Position numbers and translations under genes: made by a program
Notes under the pieces: model-generated
What the model was told of the DNA's origin: nothing
Databases searched by the model: none
The model's input: the letters and a program-made list of their open reading frames with translations, nothing else
Assembly (NCBI GenBank): GCA_964036045.1
Contig: OZ038381.1
Location: 68,572,242 to 68,636,241 of the forward strand
Length of the DNA: 64,000 nt
Reading direction: 5' to 3'
From: Eutreptiella sp. 'Long Island Sound 2002'
Lineage: Eukaryota; Euglenozoa; Euglenophyceae; Eutreptiales; Eutreptiaceae
Shown: positions 23,411-34,126 of the stretch, piece by piece
Position numbering within the stretch: the stretch's first letter is position 1
Layout of the letters: the number at the start of each line of letters is the position of its first letter

Positions 23411-25104
23411 GGGCGGTTTATGCTTCTGTCGTCATTGTTTGCATCCCACGCGGGAGACACGTGGAGCGACCATGTGCTTGGGCGATAGGGACGTTGGGGG
23501 TTGGTCACCTCTTGTTGTCCTCAATATACTCATTCGTGCGCACCCATTTACCCCGAGTACAACGGGCTTGGAGGGCGGTTGGCGACACGGTCATACACCT
23601 TCAAAGGTGGTGAGCTATGTGTGCTCTCTCGGCCCCGCACGGAAGAGGTAGTGCCTTCCCTGACGGACCAGGCGAATGACCTTGTGCATGCGAGTTTTCC
23701 GTGCCATGTGGTTGGGCACTGGGCCACAGAGCTTGGGAATTGTCAAGAAGACCATGTGCACCTCCCAAGTTCAGGGGTCAGGCCCACCACGTGTGGCTAG
23801 CGGGCCTACAGGCGATATTGCAATCCCGACTGCCCAGTCCACCGACCCATCTCCTTCTGCACCCGGTGCGGCAGAAGAAGGCCACCAAGCGCACGAGGCA
23901 ATCCGCCGCGGGCGATGCATATGCATTAGGCGGATGCAGGGATGATGACTGAAATACAAAATGCCCGGGGCTATCTTTGCCGTTCACCCCTCCGGCCTCC
24001 CTGATGTTCTTGTTGCGAACGTCTTTGATGGGCATCATCAACAAAACGATCCGGCGTCGGTCCCCCTTCTTACCCCACATCCACGGGGTGGCATTGAACC
24101 CCCCGCCCCTGTGGGCAGTACACAGGATATCGGCGCTCGACAGGGCTTGTACGGCGGTATGGGGTTGGGCAGATTGGGCCATCGTTTTGTTGGTGCTAGC
24201 GGGTCCGACCCCCAATGCAGTTGCGATCCCGGTCCCGGGAGTGGTCAAGTTAGACAGTGCGCCACATGACCCGCACGTCGCCGTCACATCGCTGCAAGAA
24301 GGTGGAGCGGTGGAGTAGGGAACAATGGTGGTATACCAACCGCACGGATTGGTGAAAGTGTGGGCAACGGATTTTGCTACAGCACTAGAGGCCATTGGGT
24401 CCATATGTGGATGTAGTGTGCACCGGCGGCCGCATGGGGTGCATCGGCCGAAGGACGTCCATTCCCCATATTCGGACCTAGTGGGGCTGGAGCCCGACAG
24501 GTACTACTGGGTGCTTGCGGCAGCGAAGGGTACATCGTCTGATGCCCCTTTCGAGGAGGATTGGGTCTCCAATGTGGAGGTGGCGACCCACAATAGTCGC
24601 ACGTGGACAGGTGCCATCTGTGGCAAGGTTCTTAAGGCCGAGATTATTGAAGCACCCACCTTCTTGCTCCAGACGTCTCCCGTGGTGCATCTAGTTGACG
24701 CATCCATCATTGGGGCGAAATTGCGTAGAGCCCAAGAGTCCATGTACGGCGGCATCAAGGGACCAATCTGCCACTTCATCAACTAGCATGCCGTGAATTG
24801 GTTGTTGGAGGGGTTGCGTCGGCTGCCACGCAGGGTTGGGAGGCCCCATCACTTGCGGGTACGGCCGAGCTCGCACTTGGCGGCTGTCCTGCTACAGGAG
24901 CCGGATTTTGCTGCGGCTCACGCGGAGGCCCCGCCAGTACACCTCATGTTACCCAAGGAACACACGCCCCTCCTGATGCCTGATGAGAATGGGGTGCTCG
25001 AACCTCATGTGCCTTCCATGCGGGCCCTCCAGCAGGTGAGAGAGGGCGTGGTACTCGCTGGCAGCGCGCACAAGGGCCCGCACGTGGTTGGGAGTAGTTT
25101 GTGA
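23411..25104 (+). CDS. LINE C-terminal region, two joined frames
   Basis: From 23411 several short frames carry protein-like text (SYTFKGGELCVLSRPRTEEV and onward, TAG 23798). From 23953 one frame is open to TGA 25102, crossed only by TAG 24316 and 24784 (GGAVE-TAG-GTMVVYQPHGLVKVW; CHFIN-TAG-HAVNWLLEGLRRL). The content is of mixed hydrophobicity with no domain I can name. Its position between RT and the C-terminal zinc knuckle suggests the large connecting region of a LINE ORF2, possibly carrying a degenerate RNase H; that is a guess from position only. Confidence 0.45.
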
Positions 25105-25531
25105 AGTTGTGTCCCTGGGAACGGTGCGTCATTGCGCTACACATAGGAACCTACTACGAGCGAGAGACGGCCGTCTCCCCACCATGCAAGTCATGCGACG
25201 ATGGCGACGAAACGTCACCCCCAGGGTGATCCCTGCACTTCCCTGCATCTTCTGTTGGGGGCCCGAGGAAGACACGGGCCATATGTGCATCTTTTGCAAA
25301 CGGGATGAGGACTTTGCGCAGTTGCTGTGTATGAAAGTTCAGGAGTTCACAGCGGACTTGCCACTCGCAGACAAGGCTGTGGAGTTCAACAACTGGAAGG
25401 AGCACGGATGCAAGTGGTTGGAGTCGTTGATGGCGGGAGTGGTCCCAGGTGACCTCAGACACCTCTTCGCGATGTGCGGGCTCCCTCTTCTAGGGGAGCG
25501 ACAAAGGCCCAGCTGTTCCTAGAGGACATGA
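25088..25531 (+). CDS. LINE C-terminal CCHC knuckle region
   Basis: The frame overlaps the previous one by 17 bases and encodes RHCATHRNLLRARDGRLPT, then Cys53-x2-Cys56-x8-His65-x4-Cys70 (PCIFCWGPEEDTGHMCIFC, 25244-25297), the usual C-x2-C-x8-H-x4-C knuckle near the end of LINE ORF2 proteins. It ends at TAG 25520 or, if that is Gln, at TGA 25529. The knuckle is intact although the RT is dead. Confidence 0.6.
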
Positions 25532-25582
25532 TCCTGCTAGGAGAAGATGGTTGCGCTTGGAGAGACCATCAACTCATCAGAA

Positions 25583-26431
25583 TGATGCAGCTGCCCCCGT
25601 GAGATGGGAGGAGAGCAATGTACTCATTCCTCCACGGCGATGCGCCATTCTTCTTGCCTCATGGCAGGGTCCGGCAGCTGCCCCCGTGGAACCCTTTCCA
25701 TGGCCTGCTGGGCAAAGTTCCGGCGGCCTTTCAACGGGCACCGCTACATGCGTTGCTGGTGTCAAAATAGTACATTACATACGATGAAGCCATGTCCACG
25801 TTTACCCAGTGGATGGTGGCGGCAGCACAGGCCTTCAACGCATGACTCGAGTCTTGGATGGCCCAAGACTTCACCCCATTCCCGGCGCGACCTCGAGAGG
25901 TGTCTCCGCAGTTCTGAGCCACCATCCGCAATCCCATGGTACGCGACTTAGATGGCCACGACCAGCCGTGTCTCAAGGTGTTTGTGGGCCTTCTCGCATG
26001 CAGTCGGCAGCGTCATGGGCTTGCCCGGTTATGTGCTGCCTGTCTTCTCACAGCCGTTGTGCGCCCCCCAGGTTCTAGCGGTGGCCACCGTGTAGGGCAT
26101 TGGGGAAATGTGGCTGTATGATCCGCGGCCGCGGAGGGTTATCGCGGTTGCGGAGGGGCAAAGGTTCATGGCGGTCCTAATGGGGTCAAAGCAACTTGCA
26201 GCTGGTCCAGGGAGAAGCCGCACCTTGTCGTGTCGCGGCGGTGCTATTGTCACTTCCGGATGGGGATCACAATGTGTCGGCGGAAGCTCGTCTCACATTG
26301 GACCCTCTGCATCTGGAGCCGGTGGTAGAGGCTCAATTAGGTGGGCAGTGATTGGTGGTCATATCGGCTCAGTGTCGCAATCAAGCAGGAGTAGACGTCA
26401 TCGTGGGGATTGTGCAGGACTACTTGAATGA
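25583..26431 (+). CDS. hypothetical frame with TAG at 25949 and 26093
   Basis: Open from TGA near 25580 to TGA 26429. The most protein-like part follows the second TAG (GIGEMWLYDPRPRRVIAVAE, then GQRFMAVLMGSK). The Ser/Gly-rich end may be noise. No family recognised. It follows the LINE end directly and could be its 3' part or a separate fragment. Confidence 0.3.
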
Positions 26432-26797
26432 CTCTTGGGAGAGTTAGGCGGGCAGCCACTTCTCGCCCCGGCGGCATCATGGGACTAGGCGATGCGGAGC
26501 CCGTTCAATAGTGCCACCGCTGGTGCCTTAGTAAGCACGCTACTCCGCTGCCACGAGGCCTGCAATGATGTTTGGGAGGACCTGTGGTCTCAAACTGCGA
26601 AGGTGACTGTGTCCCCTCTCGGTCGATACTTCCGCTGGTGTGCACCGGTTGTGGCACTACGGCACCAGGATGGGTACATCAGTGCGCCTCTAGACCGCTG
26701 TCTGAGCCCTATCGAGAGCGAGCCGGCAGGGGGTGGTCCAAAGGCAGGTGGGCACTGCGGCATTAGGGACAATTGTCCTCGAGCGTGTGGGACATGA
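26432..26797 (+). CDS. hypothetical frame with TAG at about 26486
   Basis: The same frame as 25583-26431 resumes after TGA 26429: GELGGQPLLAPAASWD-TAG-AMRSPFNSATAG, then LLRCHEACNDVWEDLWSQ, and ends at TGA 26795. The helical-looking middle is the only support. It may be one protein with the preceding frame if TGA 26429 is a mutation. Confidence 0.3.
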
Positions 26798-27045
26798 TCC
26801 GTTGTGACTTGCAGGAAGTGCAGTCGATGGGGTGCGCTGCCATGATGATCCATGTGCTATGCTTCTCCTGCTACTATGGTGAGCGGCATTGGACGACGAC
26901 TCTCGGGTCTTGTGGCTGGGCCATCACAGAGGGGACCCGGCAATATCATAGGGGGATGGCGGGGTGCGTGGCTTAAGCAGTGTGACCAAGTGCAAAAGTG
27001 AAGTGCGTACTGAGCGCTGTCGGATAGGTTGATGGTGTAATAGAG

Positions 27046-27422
27046 ATGGCGTATAGGACGTCACCTCATCCAGGCCTATGCATGCGGCAACGGCGGGTGT
27101 GCTATGATGGCCATCGCAGTCATGCCGGCCTGATGGTGCGCAATGCCGCCTCCCATTGCAGGGCCGGAAGAGAATGTAGCTACGTCCGCCTGCCCCACGT
27201 TGCCAATTACAATGGTGACGTGTCATGGGTCGTCCCGGGTAGGCTAATAAGGCCCAAACCCTTGTAGGGTATTCCCGTGGCACCGCGGTCTGTACTGGCG
27301 ACCCGGCTACGGCGGTCACGGGGGTTCATCCTCAGGTTACTCCGGGCTGTTGCTTTGATAGGCACACGTCCCCGTGCCCGCACTATGTATGGCGGCCAAG
27401 GCCTGCGGAGGACAGGTGGATG
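27046..27422 (+). CDS. hypothetical basic protein, TAG at 27265
   Basis: From ATG 27046 to TGA 27420, crossing TAG 27265 (GRLIRPKPL-TAG-GIPVAPRSVLATRL). It is rich in Arg, with Cys/His pairs in the first half (LCMRQRRVCYDGHRSH). No domain recognised. Confidence 0.3.
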
Positions 27423-27617
27423 AGTTTGGAGGACAGGTGGATGACTCGGGCTCTGTGTAGAGTCGCAGCAGCTTGGATGGCCACAAGGGGTGCACAGGGG
27501 TGGTGCAACTCCGTGGTGAATGACGGGTGGAGAAGGTTGTTGGCCGGTGAATTAGCTGTGGCCATGATGGTTTGGAGCGGTGTAGGTACGTGGGGTGTGG
27601 GGGTAAGGGGCTACCGC

Positions 27618-27945
27618 TATGGGGATGCCCCCTGAGCCTAGGAACAACTCAAGGCGGTATTGCGGCTGCCCACGGGCCCCGGGAGAAACTTCGTGGGGGT
27701 ATAGGGGTGTCCCCTGACCTTGGCACCAACGTAGGGAGGTATTTGGGCCGCCCACGTGCCCCGGGAGAAGATCTGTACTGGTATAGCGGTGTCCCTTAAC
27801 CCCATGACCACCCCACGGAGGTATAGGGGCCTCCCACGGGCCGCGGGAGCATTTCAGTGGGAGTACTGGGGTATCCCGTGACCCCTCAAACAACTCATGG
27901 AGGTACTGGGGTGTCTCTTTGACCCTTGAAACAACGAAAAGGGCG
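27618..27945 (+). repeat. 82-bp minisatellite, about four units
   Basis: Diverged units start near 27618, 27700, 27782 and 27863, each beginning TATRGGGGTGTCCCCTGACC-like and containing CCCACGGGCCCCGGGAG; a half unit follows at 27904. The minus strand is open across it (27552-28007), giving a degenerate ~27-residue peptide repeat that I take as a by-product. Confidence 0.75.
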
Positions 27946-28605
27946 TGCTTGGGCATCCGCTGGCACCAGAAGCATTCTACACGTACTATGCCTGCAGGCA
28001 TGCACATAGCCTAGCCAATTGACCTCTGCACATATCACCGGCATCAAGGCCACCGGCGCGTTGGCGGTGGTGGGCATAGCGTAATGGATTCACTAATAAA
28101 AGGCGTGCGCGGCGACAAGTGGCTCGGTGGGGCATTGTGCCGGTGTGTGCGTGCGGTGGCGCAAGGCGAAGGCGGTGGCAGTAAGCACGGACTGCCACAG
28201 GCTTGCCGTTGTAGGCCACAACGAGGGGCTATATATGACCTAATTGCAGGTTACAGCCGACCAGCGTAGGTGGCTAGGCTGGCAACGCAAGAGCGGCCAT
28301 ACCTATATGAGAGGTCTAGGGAATGAGGCAAAGGCCAATGCTACCAGTAGGCATACCACGTCGTTGGTGGATGCGGAACCTGCGGCTTGATCACCGCTGT
28401 GGCGGAGATAGCACAACCACGGGACGTGGCCAATCGGTGAAGGTAAGGGTCGAGGGTAGGCCTCAGGGCAATGTATGTGGGCCAAACGATGCGAACCTCG
28501 TTGGCCCCGGGGCGAACCTCTGGTGGGTACCCCTACAGGGGGTTGATAACCAAGCTACGGCACCCACTACCCCGAAACCCAGCCAGCGATATTCATGGGT
28601 TGTGA
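27946..28605. other. no convincing gene
   Basis: Only short ORFs in mixed frames; no repeats or motifs seen. Confidence 0.55.
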
Positions 28606-29385
28606 CTCTCATGCAGCGGGGTGGCCGGCATCCCCCCTGTAGACCCTCGCATTATAGTATATGAAAGTATGTACAGTGACATCAGGCCTGCTCGGACCAC
28701 AGCCTATGGGGATAGTACACAGTCAACTATATATGGGATCCGGTGGGGGACTATACTAGGTGCGGCTACCGTCTTTAGGTGGCGTTGGAACGTTATCTTG
28801 TGCATATATGAATTATTGTATCTTGGGCAGGAGATCCAGGGGTGGTGCCCGAGATGGGCTCCAGGTACTAGTGACCTATACGACACAGACATGAGGGTAA
28901 TGAAGGGTCAGGGCCAGGCTAGGCTGGAGCCCCCCAGAAACCCCGCCTTGAAATCTGTTGCATACGCGACATCGAGCGGGGGAACAGGGTGCAAGTGGGG
29001 AGAGGGCATTATTTGCCAAGGGACATCTCGAAAGAACACCAGGACTAGGCCCAAACTTGACTCGCTGCATGCGTGCTACTTTGTTTCTTGGCTGCAGCAG
29101 TGCACCCATAGGAAGCGCCCTTACTTACTGCTTGTTGCTATGCTGCTGTTTTGCTATGCCTTACCCCCTTGCCCCCGGCGATTGCACGTGCCAGCGCCCG
29201 TCGCCGTTGCTAATGCTAAAATTCCGTAGTGGTCATTGCCCCCGAAGCCCGGTTGGCCGGCATTCCCGGTCCTTTGGGTCCTCCGTCATGCTGTGGGCCA
29301 CCTGAGGCCTGGGACCCACGGGATCGAGCAAGGCAGGGACCACCTGTTGGTGCGCGATGCCCGGTAATTACAGTAGACAGCATGA
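28606..29385 (+). CDS. hypothetical protein with TAG, TAA and TAG before TGA
   Basis: Open from TGA 28603 to TGA 29383. The standard-code ORF stops at TAG 29227, but the same frame continues as WSLPPKPGWPAFPVLWVLRH and THGIEQGRDHLLVRDAR, then TAA 29365, LQ, TAG 29374, TA and TGA. One hydrophobic stretch (RPYLLLVAMLLFCYALPP, about 29119-29172) could be a membrane segment. The tail reads as well as the body, supporting sense UAR. No family recognised. It abuts the start of repeat copy B at 29403. Confidence 0.4.
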
Positions 29386-29402
29386 TAAGTGGTTATGAGT
29401 AT

Positions 29403-31150
29403 GACTATGACTATATACGAATATACGTATCTATGCACTCACACATGTATGTGTATAGCCATACTGAGGCAAGGGGATCTTGAAGGAACAAATTTCTTAT
29501 TGTTCAAGACCCCCTTGAGGTACGAGCCCCAAAGCCCACCAACTGCCAACAGCCGTCAATGGCCTACCGTCAACCACTACTTATCACCTGCCGCCAATGG
29601 TTGCCAACCACCATAAACCAACAACAACCCACCGCAAACCGCCTTCAAACACAAAACGTTGACTGTCTACCGCGGCAACCCGCCAATGGACACCCACCGA
29701 GTGTCTTTCCTCAGACACCCCATGGTGCTGGGGTGCGTCCGGAGGGGAGGGGGGAGCAAAGGGCGTAGGGGCCGCTTTTTTTCTTTGAATTTTGAATTTT
29801 GGATATTCCAAATTCAAAATTTGTCATCAAAAAATGTCACTTGTATGACAAAGTTCCTTTTTTTGTTAATTTTTGAACGGCTTTTAGAAAGTTGTGGAAA
29901 GTTTGACTCGTTTGCACGACACCAAATAGCCACTGTGGGGGGAGGGGTTGGACCATGGCACATCCACACACCCAAATCCCTCCGTTTTCTGTTGTGCATG
30001 TCCCCCCTTTGGCCATATAGGTCGTCCGCATATGCTGCACACGGGGCTAGGTTCGTGGTACTAGCCCAGTTGCATACTCCCAACTTGGGGAGGTACTTTT
30101 GCAACTCAATGATCACCACTGTCGCATCACATCACGATATTACTGGTACTTGGAAAGCTAATGACCTCGCAGAGGTAGATGGGGCTGCCGTTGCAGCTGC
30201 CACAAAAGTCATTGTGAGGCAGACCCCATCTCAGTGTGGGACAAGGTCGACGATGGATTGCACGTCCTCTAGAAAGTCATATGTGTGGATGCGGACCGAC
30301 TAGTACAGGACGTAACTGAATCCTAATGATGGGGTGGTGGCAGCTCCACATGGCATCGATGTTGGATAGTAGAAGAAAGACATGGTCCAGTGTGTTGATG
30401 CATGCAGTAAGATGAAGAGTGCCGAGCGCTAGGCGTTTCTATAGGGGCATTGACCTAGTCGAAGTGACGGGGTGCCTTTTTCACATTGTTTTGTGGGGTT
30501 CACTTTGCGCAATTGCCTGCTCGCCCATGTTTACGGGGGTTTACACTCGTTTATGTGGATCGGAGCCACGTCGAGTGTGGAGTGTCTCTAGGTGCTGTGT
30601 GACATGGGGGGGAGGAACTGCAATCAGGAGATGATTTAGACGTGATGTACCGCGAGGGCCTTTCCACAATGACGATGCCTAATTGCCTAATGCTCGTTTT
30701 GCCGAGGTCCCGGGGTGGGCTTGTGGATCCGAATTCTATCTGCACATAGTAGACTGCTGCACTGGGTGCGTTTCGGAAAGGCCAAGCGCGCCTAGGTGTG
30801 AATCTGTGAACAAAAGTGAACTTGAAGGTGACAAGAAATCACGTTCTCGCTTTGTTTGGGTGAGGAAACGGTCGTGCTAATAAGAAATTTTACTTGCTGG
30901 TGCCTTGCATCAATATGCAAGCGACTAGACGGATGTGAGCATGAGGTGGGGAGCTAGGTAGCGACATGAAAGACATCCTGAGGTGTGCGTGCCCGATCAT
31001 AGAGCGGGTTCTATTGGCCATTTTGTGTGGTCACGATATCATAAAATTGACTCTAGAACACTTCAATTTTTTCAGCTGCCCGGGGTGATAAAGTGCACAA
31101 GCACGTTGTGTACCAATCCCTTGGGAGACCCCCCCCCCGGCAGCCAATAG
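29403..31150 (+). mobile_element. 1.7-kb dispersed repeat, copy B
   Basis: Direct-orientation partner of 3738-5462 along its full length, including the block around CATCAAAAAATGTCAC at 29826 and the end CCAATCCCTTGGGAGA plus C-run. Differences are point changes and small indels. Neither copy keeps a common ORF. Confidence 0.85.
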
Positions 31151-31350
31151 CCAAATAAGGTGAAAAAACATAAACACACTTTAAATCCCTTGAATGCTCA
31201 TTTTTTTGTGGGCACAATATCAACCAATTGACTTTCAAAAACTTAGATTTTTGAGCTGCCCATAGTGCAAAAATGCATAAGTAGATTGTGTAACAATCCC
31301 TTGGGAGACCCCCCCCCCCCTGGCATCCTATACCCAAACAAGGTGAAAAA
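31020..31350 (+). repeat. tandem duplication (about 180 bp) of the repeat's 3' end
   Basis: The terminal block (TTTTGTGTGGTCACGATATC to CCCTTGGGAGACC plus C-run plus AAGGTGAAAAA) is followed by a diverged second copy at about 31200-31350. Copy A has only one, so this happened in or near copy B. Confidence 0.75.
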
Positions 31351-32459
31351 CACATAACTACCGCCAAAAACATGCTTTGCATACCTTGGGTGGTCATTCT
31401 AAATCAAAAGAAAAAGTGGGGGGCGTAGCGGTGGTTCTTTCTGCTCTTTGCTTGGCGCATTGTGTTTGTGCTCCTTAGGACCGCTTCCCCCCAAGTTCTT
31501 GTGCATGGCACCCACCTTCCCTTTCTCCATGGTTGAGTGCACTAGTTATATGTGTGTGTTTCCATATTTAACCCCCCCAAACCGCCCTCCCTTACCTGAG
31601 GTCCATATACCAACCACGCACCCACCCCTCAACGGTTGACTGCAAAACAGGTATGTGTATAGATGTGTGCTTTCTCTGCCCCTCCCTCTCCTTGGTGTGG
31701 TTGCTTATGGTCTCGGGGTTGAAATTTGTGACCCTTCCGAGGTGCTAGTACCCAACCTTACCCATAAGCTAGGCCCTTCTTCGCACCATGAAAGCGCAAT
31801 GCAACAAATAAAAGAAATTCAACGCTTTTGTTTACTCTTCTCATTCTAGTCTTCTTCTGGAGCAAACTTGTTATTGCCCAATGCATCCTCAGGTGGTGGT
31901 GTCCCAAATGGCCACTCTGTAGATAGAGCCAACTTGCGCAAAAATGCAAACCACCACCCAACAACAGATCCAGGGGCGGTCCCCAGTGCATCGTACGGTG
32001 GCACACCTCTCCACACCAGCCCACAAGAGGCAGCCCGTGTCGTAGATGTGCTCGTGTATGTGTATACAAAGTGTAAATTTGAATGTTCAAAAGTTCTTCC
32101 TCGGAATTCCAAAATCAGTTCTAACGGTGGTCCCTATTTGTTGAAAGAAAATCGAATTTTGAATTTTCAAAATTACGAATCATAAAAAAAATGACGGGGA
32201 TCAATGGGGCACGGGGAGGATACCTACAGGTTGTCCTACCAATTGGTTCCCAGCCCCTTCCATGACCTTGTCCCTGCACACCGCCATCCGGTCACCCAGT
32301 AGTAGGCGGGTTGACGTGCGCATGGCTCGTGAGTGTCCAAGGCCCCACCAAGGTGGCTCTAGCTGCCCTTTGCGTACGGGTACACATCACCTCGCACAAT
32401 GAAGACGTTTTGAATCAAAAAACGAAGTCATTCAAACAACAAATTTTCAAATCTTTACA
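31351..32459. other. no convincing gene
   Basis: AT-richer than its surroundings; short ORFs only, on both strands. Confidence 0.5.
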
Positions 32460-33101
32460 ATGGCGTTTTCTCTCAGACAGGTGTGCGGAGCAGAGTGCCC
32501 ACCTCCCGTCGTGGCATTAGATATGTGGTTGGGCAATGTCATCGCCTCGGCCGAGAAGCGCGTGTTGAGGTTGGTGTCATGGGGGACGGAGTTCACGAGG
32601 GATTTTGGTATCCCCATTTTTTTGAGTGAGCTGTGCCGTGCCTTGCATTTGCTCGAACCTGAGGTTCAAGTGTCCATCCTCCATGATTCCACTTCGCCGG
32701 GAGTGGTACTTCTTTGCCTTCGCGAGGAACTTTTGCATTGCGGCTTGGAGGATGTGGGACGCATCCCCATCCACGAGCACATGTGGGACTCCATATTCCC
32801 AAAGGATTTTTAGGGGGTAGCGCATTGGGACTTGCGGGGAGTCCCCTCCCCTTCATAGCGGGCAACAATAATGGTGTTAGCCCTCCAAATTGGCTATCGA
32901 GAAGGCCACCAGGTCAGATGGGGTCACCAAGGGCTTCGCGAGAGGCCGTCGCAAGTTCTACACCGGCGGCAAGGTTGGGGTGCTTCCGACCCCATCGTCA
33001 TCCACCATGACCCCCCCACCCCCACGTACTCGGTGGTAAGGGGCAAGGCAGGCATGGGCGCGTCGACACCTCCGGCGTGCACGCGGCCCAACTAGCGGTG
33101 A
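32460..33101 (+). CDS. DIRS-like element upstream ORF, three TAG codons
   Basis: One frame from about 32460 with TAG at 32811, 32856 and 33093 and terminal TGA 33099. The text reads across them: HMWDSIFPKDF-TAG-GVAHWDLRGVPSPS-TAG-RATIMVLALQIGY. It lies directly upstream of a DIRS-like RT in the same frame class, so it is probably the gag-like or leader part of that element. No domain recognised. Confidence 0.4.
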
Positions 33102-33167
33102 AAAAGGCAGCTGTGGCAACACGTCGCCCCCTGGAAGCCTCGTGGGCCCAGAGACCCGCCGTGCAAT

Positions 33168-33755
33168 TTGTGTTGGGATGAGCGGAGGGGTGCTGGGTCC
33201 GCTCAGCCCTTGTGGATGCTGCATCATGTGGCCGATACGCCTCTTGAACCCAATGGCAGCGTGTTCGCGATCCCCAAAAGTGCAGAAAAAGCGAGTTTTG
33301 TGGTCAATATGGTATGCGCTAATGGGGCCACGATAACCAAGCCACATTTCTTCGACGTGCCTTGAGTAGAGGTCCCGGGCCTTCTCTCGCAAGTGGAAAA
33401 GACAAGGTCGGCTCATTTTCTGCCGAAGCTGCAAAACGGCCACCACACATATGCCTGTGTCTTCGATGCTTTGTGGACCCTTGGTGAGGGGTCTGAGAGG
33501 CACGTTGACCTTGTCAACTGTTTCGGGTCTTCGCACTTGCCTGTGCCGTGCCATGATTGCTTCCGCATCAGTGGGGACTCTGGGGAATTACTCACCTTCC
33601 ATTGCCGCCCTTTTGATGGGAAGTGCAGTCCGATCCTCTACCAAAAGCTTATGGAACACCTAGTGAGCCGGGCGGGTTTGGCCGGGGTGGTGGTGATAGT
33701 GTACTGGGATGATGTGATGGTGGTAGGGCGGGGCACGCCTAATACTCGTGAGTAA
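33168..33755 (+). pseudogene. DIRS-like reverse transcriptase, TGA at 33363
   Basis: The frame reads GSVFAIPKSAEKASFVVNMV (the fingers region of DIRS/Ngaro-like RTs), then TGA 33363 inside FFDVP-stop-VEVPGLL. It continues with HVDLVNCFGSSHLP (motif A Asp at 33507), CRPFDGKCSP (motif B, 33609) and IVYWDDVMVVGRG (motif C YWDD, 33702-33713). The catalytic aspartates are present. The sensible frame then shifts to 33745-34080. The internal TGA and later frameshifts mark decay. DIRS-type assignment rests on the PFxxKxSP and YxDDxxVVG style and on the downstream RNase H signature. Confidence 0.65.
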
Positions 33756-34080
33756 GCGGCCTCAATTGGTACTCCAATTGCTTCACGAAGATGTTATTGT
33801 TAGTGTCAAGTCCATGCTTGAACCAACACGCTGGCTGGCCTGGCTTGGCAAGGTGGTGTATTTTGACTTGGGTGTCCTGTCCACTGCGGTTGTGGCATTA
33901 GCGTCCCTTCTGGCACACTAGTGGCGGTTCCTGGTGGGCTTTGCACCCAACGCATGCAGCAGCGATTCATAGGCAGAAGCCAGTGAGTGTGTAGACCTAG
34001 CCTTGGTCATGCACATTTCTTGTGTGGCGTACGGGCCATGGTGCTTTTGGGTAAACCACTGCTCCCCCCCACACTTGTGA
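33745..34080 (+). pseudogene. DIRS-like RT C-terminus, TAG at 33919 and 33970
   Basis: Frame 1 continues the polymerase: QLVLQLLHEDVIVSVKSMLE, PTRWLAWLGKVV, LSTAVVALASLLAH-TAG-WRFLVGFAP, SSDS-TAG-AEASECVDLAL, to TGA 34078. The KSxLEPTxxxxWLGK text is the motif D/E region following YxDD in this RT class. Confidence 0.55.
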
Positions 34081-34126
34081 GACTTTTACGTAGTATGGTG
34101 GGTGTCTTGGTGCTGGCCGTGAGGCT

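Larger units (their letters stand above)
13386..25531 (+). mobile_element. non-LTR retrotransposon (LINE, APE type) split by a DNA transposon
   Basis: The N-terminal half of an EEP endonuclease lies at 13386-13985. The C-terminal half resumes at about 20745 in the same order and strand, followed by linker, reverse transcriptase (22184-23410) and a C-terminal CCHC knuckle (25244-25297). The ~6.5-kb gap is exactly the TIR element 14095-20578. The host LINE is old: it has several frameshifts, a TGA inside the endonuclease and mutated RT catalytic residues. Upstream ORFs from about 8.1 kb may also belong to it. Confidence 0.75.

Noticed and set aside
27552-28007. Minus-strand repetitive peptide ORF
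   Set aside because: It is explained by the 82-bp minisatellite; no other coding sign.
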